Below, one piece after another: positions 1 through 6,453 of a DNA stretch of 19,495 bases. Source of the DNA: Chloroflexota bacterium (lineage in GTDB: Bacteria; Chloroflexota; Dehalococcoidia; Lucifugimonadales; GCA-002694895). The translations under genes were made by a program, and so were the position numbers. Under the pieces are notes generated by a model that did not search any database, was not told the origin of the DNA, and saw nothing but the letters and a program-made list of their open reading frames with translations. The first letter of the stretch is position 1. Every line of letters starts with the position of its first letter. The stretch is from contig NZNN01000034.1 in the NCBI GenBank assembly GCA_002694895.1, forward strand, positions 4,099-23,593. The letters are read 5' to 3'.

Positions 1-1056
1 GTATTAAGAGAATGTATGGAAGAAGGAGCTTGGGGTTTATCTACCGGACTTGATTACCCACCGGGAGCATATGCAGATACTGAAGAATTAATTGATCTTA
101 GTAAAGAAGCTTATAAATTAGATGGTTTTTATCATACTCATACAAGAGCAAAATTAATAACGGATAATAATATACTTGCCCCCTGGCATGAAGCTATTGA
201 AATAGGGAAAAAATCTGGTATCCCAGTACATTTGACTCATTACAAACAAAGAGATCCTGGAGTTGGAAGTTACAATGATTATTTAGGGTTAGTAGAGAAT
301 GCCAGAGAAGAAGGAATGGATGTAACATTTGATTGTTATACTTATCCATATTCTGGAACAACAATTACAATTCTTCTTCCTGACTGGAGTAAAGATGGTG
401 GCCCTGAAACTTTAATGAATCATCTCAAATCACCAATTTCGAGAAAAAAAATGTGTAAGGAAATCAATCATAATGCTTTTAAAGAAAATTGGCTTACTAA
501 TTTTAAGAATAAGCATAATAAAATATATGAAGGTCTTTCGGTTTCTGAAATAGCATTGTTTCAAGATAAAGACACATGTGAAACTATCTTTGATTTGTTA
601 ATTGATGAGAATTTAGGTATTTCAACGGTAGGATTAGGAAATACTCCTCATAGTATCCCTGAATTTGTTAAACATCCTGCAGGAATGATAGCATCAGATT
701 CATTAATTTTTGGAGATTATCCAAATCCAAGAACATACGGTAATTTCACTAAAGTTATTGGTGAATTTTCAAGAGATGATAAACTGCTGCCAATTGAAGA
801 TGCAATTAGGAAAATGACTTCTTTCCCTGCACAAAGATTAGGATTGGGTAAAAAAGGGTTGTTGGTGGACGGATATGATGCTGATATTGTAGTTTTAAAT
901 TTACCAACAATTAAAGCTCCAGCGACTAAAAATAATCCCAGATTGCTTTCTGAAGGTATAGAACAAGTAATTGTAAATGGAGAATTTGTAATAAAAGATA
1001 AATTACATACAGGTAATTTACCGGGTAAAGCTATAAGAAGAGGAATTAATTCTTAA
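1..1056 (+). CDS. N-acyl-D-amino-acid deacylase-type amidohydrolase (5' end outside window)
   Basis: Partial gene: the frame is open from base 1, so the first visible ATG (16) is internal. About 351 residues are visible against roughly 500-550 for the family, so the N-terminal third with the HxH metal motif is missing. Visible hallmarks, numbered from base 1: MEEGAWGLSTGLDYPPGAYA at 6-25; a THTR segment (H47, R49); VHLTHYK with H80, a probable metal ligand; the Asp of ASDS (D233), the likely catalytic acid/base; and the C-terminal KMTSFPAQRLGLGKKG and GYDADIVVLN segments typical of the D-aminoacylase group. Known members hydrolyse N-acyl-D-amino acids to a D-amino acid plus a carboxylate in the cytoplasm. 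D-glutamate or D-aspartate specificity, or a related cyclic amidase activity, cannot be excluded. It converges on the DUF2798 gene with a gap of three bases. Confidence 0.88.
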   Translation, partial: VLRECMEEGAWGLSTGLDYPPGAYADTEELIDLSKEAYKLDGFYHTHTRAKLITDNNILAPWHEAIEIGKKSGIPVHLTHYKQRDPGVGSYNDYLGLVENAREEGMDVTFDCYTYPYSGTTITILLPDWSKDGGPETLMNHLKSPISRKKMCKEINHNAFKENWLTNFKNKHNKIYEGLSVSEIALFQDKDTCETIFDLLIDENLGISTVGLGNTPHSIPEFVKHPAGMIASDSLIFGDYPNPRTYGNFTKVIGEFSRDDKLLPIEDAIRKMTSFPAQRLGLGKKGLLVDGYDADIVVLNLPTIKAPATKNNPRLLSEGIEQVIVNGEFVIKDKLHTGNLPGKAIRRGINS

Positions 1057-1059
1057 AAT

Positions 1060-1281
1060 TTATTTGTTCATATAATCTGCAATATTAGTTGCATATTTTC
1101 GTGCTAGCGGCCCTATGATAATTGCTATTGGTGTTGCAATTGACCAAGCAATTACCCAGGCTTTCATCCATCTGGATAAATATGCATCATCTATACCAGT
1201 ATTTACTATTGTTATTATTCCAGACATTATAAATGACATACCTGTGCCTATGATTAAGCCTGTAATTATTTTAACTAGCAT
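1060..1281 (-). CDS. DUF2798 family small membrane protein
   Basis: A 73-residue protein with two predicted transmembrane helices, about residues 3-27 and 42-61. They are joined by a loop containing LSRWMKAWVIAW, and FIMSGIITIVNTG lies in the first helix; both patterns are typical of DUF2798. The short C-terminal tail is basic. Function is unknown for the family; members are inner-membrane proteins often found alone or next to regulators. The overlapping plus-strand frame at 1115-1327 is a shadow without family features. Immediately upstream of the start lies a perfect 24-bp palindrome (1283-1306), and a TATGAT box on the minus strand at 1309-1314 would start transcription inside it, so autoregulation or control by a nearby factor is possible. 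No Shine-Dalgarno site is visible. Confidence 0.8.
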   Translation of the reverse strand: MLVKIITGLIIGTGMSFIMSGIITIVNTGIDDAYLSRWMKAWVIAWSIATPIAIIIGPLARKYATNIADYMNK

Positions 1282-1282
1282 G

Positions 1283-1306
1283 ATTCAAATTAAATTTAAT
1301 TTGAAT
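1283..1306. repeat. Perfect 24-bp palindrome abutting the DUF2798 start
   Basis: The arms ATTCAAATTAAA and TTTAATTTGAAT are exact reverse complements with no spacer. The element begins two bases upstream of the minus-strand ATG (1281) and lies just downstream of a TATGAT -10-like box at 1309-1314. Its position around the expected transcription start suits an operator bound by a dimeric repressor, or a hairpin hiding the start codon. It contains two G:C pairs, so it is not pure A/T. Confidence 0.6.
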
Positions 1307-1365
1307 TTATCATATAGCTTCCTTTGAAGATATTGATATTGTGTTTATTATTTTAAAAATATTAT

Positions 1366-1371
1366 TATAAT
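1366..1371 (+). promoter_or_regulatory. Consensus -10 box upstream of the FAD-oxidase gene
   Basis: TATAAT at 1366-1371, 29 bases before the ATG at 1401. The -35 region is poor (TTGTGT at 1339-1344 is too far away). Transcription from here would leave a leader of about 22 bases containing AGAAGAA (1388-1394), a weak ribosome-binding site six bases before the start. Confidence 0.35.
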
Positions 1372-1400
1372 TTTGTTATAAATAATCAGAAGAAAAAATT

Positions 1401-3002
1401 ATGTCATTTGTAGAAAAACCAAAGAGAAGTATATGGACCTGGGGTTATCAACAAGATGAACCTACAAATTCAGAAAGGCAGAAACATGCTGCTGAATTAT
1501 CAAAGAAAATTGGAATTGAAATAATTCCTCCAAAAATTCCTCTTGCACATGAATTAAATTTAAGAACTTCACGGATTAAAATCCCAGATAATCTTTCAAG
1601 TTATTGTTTCACAGATAACTATGAAAGATCATTACATTCATATGGTGCAGAAAGAGAACTTGCAGCTTTGGGTAAATTTCCAAACCCTCCTGATGTAGTT
1701 GCACATCCTTCTAATGAGGATGAACTTGCAGAAATTCTTGATTGGTGTGATAGATATAATTATGTAACTATACCTTATGGGGGAGGATCTTCTGTTGTAG
1801 GTGGAGTTACCCCTCCTGAAGATAAAGGTCCGATAGTTACTATTGATATGGATCAATTTGATCAAGTATTAGAAATAGATGAAATTTCAAGAACTGCAAA
1901 AATTCAGGCAGGTATATATGGCCCTGAACTTGAGAGACAGTTAAAACCTTCAGGACATACATTAAGACATTATCCGCAGAGTTTTGTTGAATCTACACTT
2001 GGTGGTTGGATTGCTACAAGATCTGGCGGGCATTATGCAACTAATCACACCCATATAGATGAATTTGTTGAATCTTTAAAAATGATAACTCCTTCTGGAT
2101 GGTGGGAATCAAGAAGATTGCCAGGTAGTGGGGCGGGTCCTAATCCAGATCGTATCATTATCGGAAGTGAAGGAATTCTGGGTATTATTACAGAAGCTTG
2201 GATGAGAATTCAAAAAAGACCACAATATAGAGCTACTGCTGCTGTTATGTTTAATTCATGGGAGAACGGTTATGATGCAGTAAGGCAAATTGCACAGGCA
2301 AAATTATGGCCATCTAATTTGCGTATTTTAGATCCTGATTTGACTGCTGATAGCACAGGTATTGATAATGGGATGAGTTTGTTGATTATCGGATTTGAAT
2401 CTTCAGATTTGTCTCAAAAGTGGCCCCTTGATCAAGCTATAGAAATTGCAAAATCATGTAATGGCATTGTTACAGATGACAATATAATTATTGATGATGG
2501 AACTGGTGCTCCTACTGGGAGAGGAGGAGCAATTGGTGCATGGAGAAATGCTTTTATAAATGTAGGTGGTGGTCTTACTGCAGGATTAGGAATGGTGACT
2601 GGGACATTTGAAACTGCAATAACATGGGATAAGTGGCCAGAATTTGATAAAAAAGTAAGAGAAGCAACTCAAGCTGCCCTTAATGATGTATGTGGAGGAG
2701 GTACTTTAAATTGTAGATTTACACATGTGTATCCTGACGGCCCAGCCCCTTATTACACTTATGTTGGAAATTATAAAAAAGACGGTTACTTCGAACAGCA
2801 AGATGCAATAAAAAAAGCAGCTTCAGATGCTATTATGTCTGCAGGAGGAACTATCACGCATCATCATGCTGTAGGGAGATTGCATAAACCTTGGTATGAT
2901 GTTGAAAGACCAGAATTATTTGCAGAATCATTGAAAGCAATGAAAAAAGTTTGCGACCCTTCAGGTATTTTAAATCCTGGGGTATTAATTGATCCGGCAT
3001 AA
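1401..3002 (+). CDS. FAD-linked oxidase of the VAO/PCMH family, alkyldihydroxyacetonephosphate synthase-like
   Basis: A 533-residue flavoprotein with an N-terminal FAD-binding domain (about 95-275) and a C-terminal FAD-linked oxidase domain (about 276-530). The FAD pyrophosphate loop is PYGGGSSVVGG (125-135); GSEGILGIITEA (255-266) is the second conserved FAD segment. STLGGWIATRSGGHYA near 198-213, the Tyr cluster YYTYVGNY at 451-458 and the triple histidine HHH (487-489) in GGTITHHHAVGRLHKPW follow the AGPS pattern closely, more than GlcD or D-lactate dehydrogenase. AGPS swaps an acyl for an alkyl chain in ether-lipid synthesis. Bacterial homologues also oxidise hydroxy acids or phenols, and no other ether-lipid gene is nearby, so the substrate is open. 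It has no signal peptide, so it is cytoplasmic. It is followed after 49 bases by the beta-lactamase-like gene, perhaps in one transcript. Confidence 0.85.
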   Translation: MSFVEKPKRSIWTWGYQQDEPTNSERQKHAAELSKKIGIEIIPPKIPLAHELNLRTSRIKIPDNLSSYCFTDNYERSLHSYGAERELAALGKFPNPPDVVAHPSNEDELAEILDWCDRYNYVTIPYGGGSSVVGGVTPPEDKGPIVTIDMDQFDQVLEIDEISRTAKIQAGIYGPELERQLKPSGHTLRHYPQSFVESTLGGWIATRSGGHYATNHTHIDEFVESLKMITPSGWWESRRLPGSGAGPNPDRIIIGSEGILGIITEAWMRIQKRPQYRATAAVMFNSWENGYDAVRQIAQAKLWPSNLRILDPDLTADSTGIDNGMSLLIIGFESSDLSQKWPLDQAIEIAKSCNGIVTDDNIIIDDGTGAPTGRGGAIGAWRNAFINVGGGLTAGLGMVTGTFETAITWDKWPEFDKKVREATQAALNDVCGGGTLNCRFTHVYPDGPAPYYTYVGNYKKDGYFEQQDAIKKAASDAIMSAGGTITHHHAVGRLHKPWYDVERPELFAESLKAMKKVCDPSGILNPGVLIDPA

Positions 3003-3040
3003 TATATTATATTAATTATAAATTTTATTTATTTATGAAT

Positions 3041-3045
3041 AGGAG
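3041..3045 (+). promoter_or_regulatory. Shine-Dalgarno site of the serine hydrolase gene
   Basis: AGGAG, six bases before the ATG at 3052. It is one of the best ribosome-binding sites in the window and fixes that start. It also shows that the organism uses canonical Shine-Dalgarno initiation for some genes. Confidence 0.7.
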
Positions 3046-3051
3046 TTAATT

Positions 3052-3927
3052 ATGAGTTCCATAAATCAACTAGATCAAACCTTAAATAAATTGTGTGATG
3101 AAGTACAATTTGATGTTAAGTGGTATGTTAAAGATCTTCAAACAGGTGAATCTTTAAATAGAAATGGAGATGAAATTGGGCCATCAGCCAGCACAAGAAA
3201 AATTTCAATTCTCATGGCTGCAATGAAATTTGTTAATGAAGGCAAAATATCGTTAACTGACGAAATAGTCCCTGACACAAAATATTTCGGTACTCATTCA
3301 GGTTGCTTCCAACATTTTCTTCCAGGATTTAAACTAAAGTTTCAGGATTTATTAACAATGATGATAATTGTTTCTGATAATGTTTCTACTGGTACTGTAA
3401 CTGAAATTCTTACCTTAGATTATATTAATGATTTTTGTCAGGGTATTGGAATGAAAAACACTAATCATTTAGTAGGATTTCCTACAGAACAACATCTTTC
3501 AGCGGATGTAAATAAAGTTAATTCAACAACTCCTAATGATGTGGGAGGATTATTGGAAATTATTCATCAAAGCATTTCAGACCAAAGTGCAGCTAACAAA
3601 CTAGGATCAACAATAGAATTGTGTAAGATTGCAATGGAAATTCTTTTATCACAAAAATTAAATAATAGACTTCCATTAAAATTAGCTTCTCCTTCTGCAG
3701 CGGGACCAAAAGATAATGATGTTAAAGTTGCTCACAAAACTGGCAGCTATCAGACTGGCTATTCAGATTCAGGTATTATTTATCCCTCAAACCATCCTGG
3801 TGTAATTTTGTGTGCTTATACTGATAATGTGCCTCAATATTTAGATAATGGAGCTGCAGGAGTTTATTCTGCTAATGACACAATGGGATCTTTAGCTCTT
3901 GAATGTTATAAATATACTCAAAATTAA
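3052..3927 (+). CDS. Class A beta-lactamase-like serine hydrolase
   Basis: A 291-residue protein of the beta-lactamase2/serine-hydrolase fold. The nucleophile motif SxxK is STRK (S47, K50), the second motif is SDN (108-110), and the third is KTG (229-231) in AHKTGSYQTGYSDSG, followed by the usual strand GIIYPSNHPGVILCAYT. An Arg/Thr-rich omega-loop motif RWExEL is not recognisable. By spacing to NSTTPNDV (157-164), E146 is the only plausible Glu166 equivalent. The SDN-to-KTG distance is about 17 residues longer than in TEM. There is no signal peptide, so unlike secreted resistance enzymes it is probably cytoplasmic. A role in hydrolysing small amides, esters or natural lactams is more likely than drug resistance. 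It lies 14 bases upstream of a metallo-hydrolase gene, probably in the same operon. Confidence 0.82.
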   Translation: MSSINQLDQTLNKLCDEVQFDVKWYVKDLQTGESLNRNGDEIGPSASTRKISILMAAMKFVNEGKISLTDEIVPDTKYFGTHSGCFQHFLPGFKLKFQDLLTMMIIVSDNVSTGTVTEILTLDYINDFCQGIGMKNTNHLVGFPTEQHLSADVNKVNSTTPNDVGGLLEIIHQSISDQSAANKLGSTIELCKIAMEILLSQKLNNRLPLKLASPSAAGPKDNDVKVAHKTGSYQTGYSDSGIIYPSNHPGVILCAYTDNVPQYLDNGAAGVYSANDTMGSLALECYKYTQN

Positions 3928-3941
3928 TCGTAGATAACAAT

Positions 3942-4799
3942 ATGATTAATTTAAAAATACTATGTTCAGGTACTCCTACTCCTAGTGATGTCAGGTGGGG
4001 TTCTGCTTATGCCTTGAAGATGGGTGCTGAATGGTTTATGTTTGATTGCGGTCCTGCCGCAACTTATAAATTGATTAAATCAAAAATTAGTCCTTTAGAT
4101 ATTTCTAATTTGTTTTTTACTCATCATCATTCAGACCACGATGCAGATTATGCTTGTTTTTTACTTACAAGATTTGACCAATCAATAGGGAAAGAAAAAG
4201 AATTAAATGTTTATGGCCCCCCTCCTACAAAAGAATTAACTGATAAACTCATCGGTGAAAACGATGGTGCTTACTGGCATGATTTTGTTGCAAGAACTAA
4301 GCATCCTTTAAGTTTGTGGGCTTATCAAGAAAGAGGAGGGAAACTACCTCGTCCAATTCCAAAAGTAAATTCTTATAATATTAACCCTGGTATAGTAAGC
4401 TCAGGAAAAGATTGGGAAATCACAAGCGCAAGAGTTGAGCATGTACAACCTTATTTAGATTCATTAGCTTACAGAGTAGATTATAGTGAAGGCTCGATTG
4501 TGTTTTCAGGAGACACAAAACCTTGTCAGGCATTAATAGATTTATCTGCTAATGCAGATGTTTTAGTAATGGAATGTATCAGACTGGAAAATGAAATGAA
4601 AAATAATGCAACTTCATTATCAGAAACAAGTGCTCTTCAAGCAGGGAAAATGGCTGAAGAGGCAAATGTAAAATTGCTAGTTTTAACTCATCAGGCTCAT
4701 TATCTTGATTCTGTAAAAGATGACGTTCTTAAAGAAGTTAAAACGAACTATAAAGGTGGAGTGATTTGGGCTGATGAACTTATGACGGTAAACTTTTAG
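3942..4799 (+). CDS. Metallo-beta-lactamase-fold hydrolase (RNase Z/arylsulfatase-like)
   Basis: A 285-residue MBL-fold protein. The metal motif HxHxDH is HHHSDH (H61, H63, D65, H66). Further ligands are H167 (VEHVQP), D191 (FSGDT) and H250 (VLTH), a complete dinuclear Zn set. The N-terminal strand LKILCSGTPTPS and FMFDCGPAATYKL resemble the RNase Z and AtsA-type branch rather than class B lactamases. The long tRNA-binding flexible arm of true RNase Z is not evident, so a small-molecule hydrolase is more likely. No signal peptide is seen. It starts 14 bases after the serine hydrolase without its own Shine-Dalgarno site. Its last 20 bases overlap antisense with the end of the EamA gene. Confidence 0.8.
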   Translation: MINLKILCSGTPTPSDVRWGSAYALKMGAEWFMFDCGPAATYKLIKSKISPLDISNLFFTHHHSDHDADYACFLLTRFDQSIGKEKELNVYGPPPTKELTDKLIGENDGAYWHDFVARTKHPLSLWAYQERGGKLPRPIPKVNSYNINPGIVSSGKDWEITSARVEHVQPYLDSLAYRVDYSEGSIVFSGDTKPCQALIDLSANADVLVMECIRLENEMKNNATSLSETSALQAGKMAEEANVKLLVLTHQAHYLDSVKDDVLKEVKTNYKGGVIWADELMTVNF

Positions 4800-5691
4800 T
4801 TTCTTTTTGTGCAAGCCATATTCCTATTAAAACAAGTAACAATGATAAACCATGATATATTTCAAATGACTGATTTAATAAAAATATAGCCAAAAAAGAG
4901 CTAAATATTGGCACAATATTTGTATACACTCCTGCTTTCCCCGGGCCAGCCAAGTCTACTGCTCTGAGATAAAATATCTGGGCAAGACAAGATGGGAAGA
5001 TTGCGACCAGGAATGTTATGATCCAGCCTTCAGTTGTAGGGTAAGTTATTCCAGATATAACAAATTCAACTATAAGTAATGGCAATGCAATAAACATTGC
5101 TATTACAGACATTAATGTGAAGAATGCAATTCCAGAAATTTGTACACGTGATTTTAATGCAATTGTGTAGTAAGAGTACATAAAACACGCAAAGAGCATT
5201 ACTAAGTCACCGCGATTTACCTCTAGATCTAACAATGAATTTATATCCCCCGATAAAGTAACTATTATTACTCCAACTAAAGATATTGTTACTCCAATAC
5301 TTTGGATCAAATTCACTTTAGTCCCATATGCTATATAAGCGCCTATAATTACAAATATAGGAACTGCACCCTGGATGATTCCAATATTTATTGCAGTAGT
5401 TTCGTGAGAAGCGGTATAAAAAAGTATATTAAAACCACTGAATCCCATGAATGCCATAAAAATAATTTTAAGAATATGTGGTTTTATCAAATTCCAATTT
5501 GATTTTACTTGATTACCAAATGTTATCCATAAAAAAATACTTACAAATATCCACCTTAAAGGAACGATCTGGAGGGGAGATATTTCACCTACAGCTAATT
5601 GTCCAAATATAGTATTAAATGCCCAGCATAAAGCTGTGCTTATAAGTAATAAAGATGGCATATTATAAAATTTGTTTATTATAATTTTCAT
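4780..5691 (-). CDS. EamA/DMT-superfamily transporter
   Basis: A 303-residue inner-membrane protein with about ten hydrophobic helices arranged as two EamA repeats, about residues 12-146 and 160-296. Diagnostic segments are ALCWAFNTIFGQLA, the PLRWIFVSIFLW helix, GIIQGAVPIFVIIGAY, and in the second half AQIFYLRAVDLAGPGKAGVYTNIVPIFSSFLAIFLLNQ. Members export or import amino acids, nucleobases and other metabolites; the substrate is not predictable. Its ATG overlaps the TGA of the upstream lipoprotein gene in an ATGA (5688-5691), so translation is coupled and I keep this start over the alternative Met 11. The 3' end overlaps the MBL gene by 20 bases on the opposite strand. Confidence 0.9.
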   Translation of the reverse strand: MKIIINKFYNMPSLLLISTALCWAFNTIFGQLAVGEISPLQIVPLRWIFVSIFLWITFGNQVKSNWNLIKPHILKIIFMAFMGFSGFNILFYTASHETTAINIGIIQGAVPIFVIIGAYIAYGTKVNLIQSIGVTISLVGVIIVTLSGDINSLLDLEVNRGDLVMLFACFMYSYYTIALKSRVQISGIAFFTLMSVIAMFIALPLLIVEFVISGITYPTTEGWIITFLVAIFPSCLAQIFYLRAVDLAGPGKAGVYTNIVPIFSSFLAIFLLNQSFEIYHGLSLLLVLIGIWLAQKETKSLPS

Positions 5692-6386
5692 TCTTTGTTA
5701 ACTTCCAATGAATCAAGCATCAAATCAAAAATTTCAGAATTTAAATACCATTTTCCAGGTTTACTGTTTATAGATATGATAACAATCCCAGTATCTTTTA
5801 CTGCCATAGTAACAATTTTCCCCATACTGCCATCTAAGTATTTGCCTTCACTAATATAACCTGTGAATTTTTCAGACACTGTTTTAGATATTTGATTGTA
5901 ATCCGTATTACTGCTTAACAAATATGCTGTAAATGGAACCAAGTCTGATACAGGCGTTTTTGTTATTTCAAAATTAAAGGTTCCAGATAAACTTTTTAAT
6001 TCTATATGTGAAGCTGTTTCTTTTTCTATTTGCCATAAATTTGAATATTTTAATTTGAATTTATCTATAGAAAGTTTGGTATTTAATTCTTTGGCTTTAG
6101 CATCTTCCTTAGCTTTTTGTTCAGCTTTTAATTTAGCATCTTGTTTTGCTTTTTGTTCAGCTTCAGCTAATATTTTATCCCTTTCTTCTGCTTCTGCTTC
6201 TGCTTTTGCTTTTTCTCTTATTTGATTTTGTTTTTCTACGTCTATAACTGCATGTATCCCATTTGAATTCTTCGGGATATTATCTGATTTATTATTTAAT
6301 GGAATATCAATTTCTTTAATATCATCAGATTTATTACAAGATATAAGTATAGAAAGAAGCAAAATTAATACCAGTAAATTTTTCAT
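5688..6386 (-). CDS. Lipoprotein with Ala/Lys/Glu-rich helical linker, unknown function
   Basis: A 232-residue lipoprotein. A short hydrophobic signal (residues 2-15) ends in the lipobox LISC with C17 as the acylated residue. Residues 51-105 are almost entirely Ala, Lys, Glu and Gln, a probable long single helix or coiled coil recalling TolA; inside it a 12-residue unit AEQKAKxDAKxK occurs twice in tandem (76-87, 88-99). The C-terminal domain (about 110-232), beginning KLKYSNLWQIEKE, is a small alpha/beta module reminiscent of PsbP-like domains, but I cannot name the family firmly. It is presumably anchored on the outer face of the membrane, with the helix spacing the domain away from it. It is the first gene of a two-gene unit with the EamA transporter. 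Confidence 0.75.
   Translation of the reverse strand: MKNLLVLILLLSILISCNKSDDIKEIDIPLNNKSDNIPKNSNGIHAVIDVEKQNQIREKAKAEAEAEERDKILAEAEQKAKQDAKLKAEQKAKEDAKAKELNTKLSIDKFKLKYSNLWQIEKETASHIELKSLSGTFNFEITKTPVSDLVPFTAYLLSSNTDYNQISKTVSEKFTGYISEGKYLDGSMGKIVTMAVKDTGIVIISINSKPGKWYLNSEIFDLMLDSLEVNKE
6090..6161 (-). repeat. 36-bp tandem repeat, two imperfect copies, within the lipoprotein gene
   Basis: Copies at 6126-6161 and 6090-6125 encode AEQKAKQDAKLK and AEQKAKEDAKAK. They match at most positions and are in register, so gain or loss of units would keep the frame. Just upstream in the gene, a TTCTGC hexamer is repeated three times (6186-6203), encoding Ala-Glu pairs. Confidence 0.75.
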
Positions 6387-6390
6387 GTCA

Positions 6391-6415
6391 TCTATTCTAT
6401 CTATTCTAATTCTAT
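6391..6415. repeat. Tandem 9-bp repeat in the 6387-6453 divergent promoter region
   Basis: TCTATTCTA occurs at 6391-6399 and 6400-6408, followed by a partial ATTCTAT to 6415. On the minus strand this gives TAGAAT boxes at 6394-6399, 6403-6408 and 6409-6414. The nearest is seven bases before the lipoprotein ATG (6386) and could be a -10 box for a leaderless transcript. Confidence 0.45.
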
Positions 6416-6453
6416 AAGTGTATATTTATTAGATCTAAAATAATTCTATTATT

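Noticed and set aside
1115-1327. Plus-strand open frame of 70 codons opposite the DUF2798 gene
   Set aside because: It is antisense to a recognisable membrane-protein family, its residues match no family, and its end runs through the palindrome and A/T-rich intergenic DNA.
3000-3014. Dyad TAATATA/TATATTA directly after the FAD-oxidase stop, considered as a terminator
   Set aside because: The stem is seven A:T pairs around one base, with no loop or T run; such dyads are expected in A/T-only gaps.
3052-4799. Antibiotic-resistance cassette (serine and metallo beta-lactamases)
   Set aside because: Neither protein has an export signal, the MBL resembles RNase Z/arylsulfatase types, and no mobile element or resistance gene is nearby.
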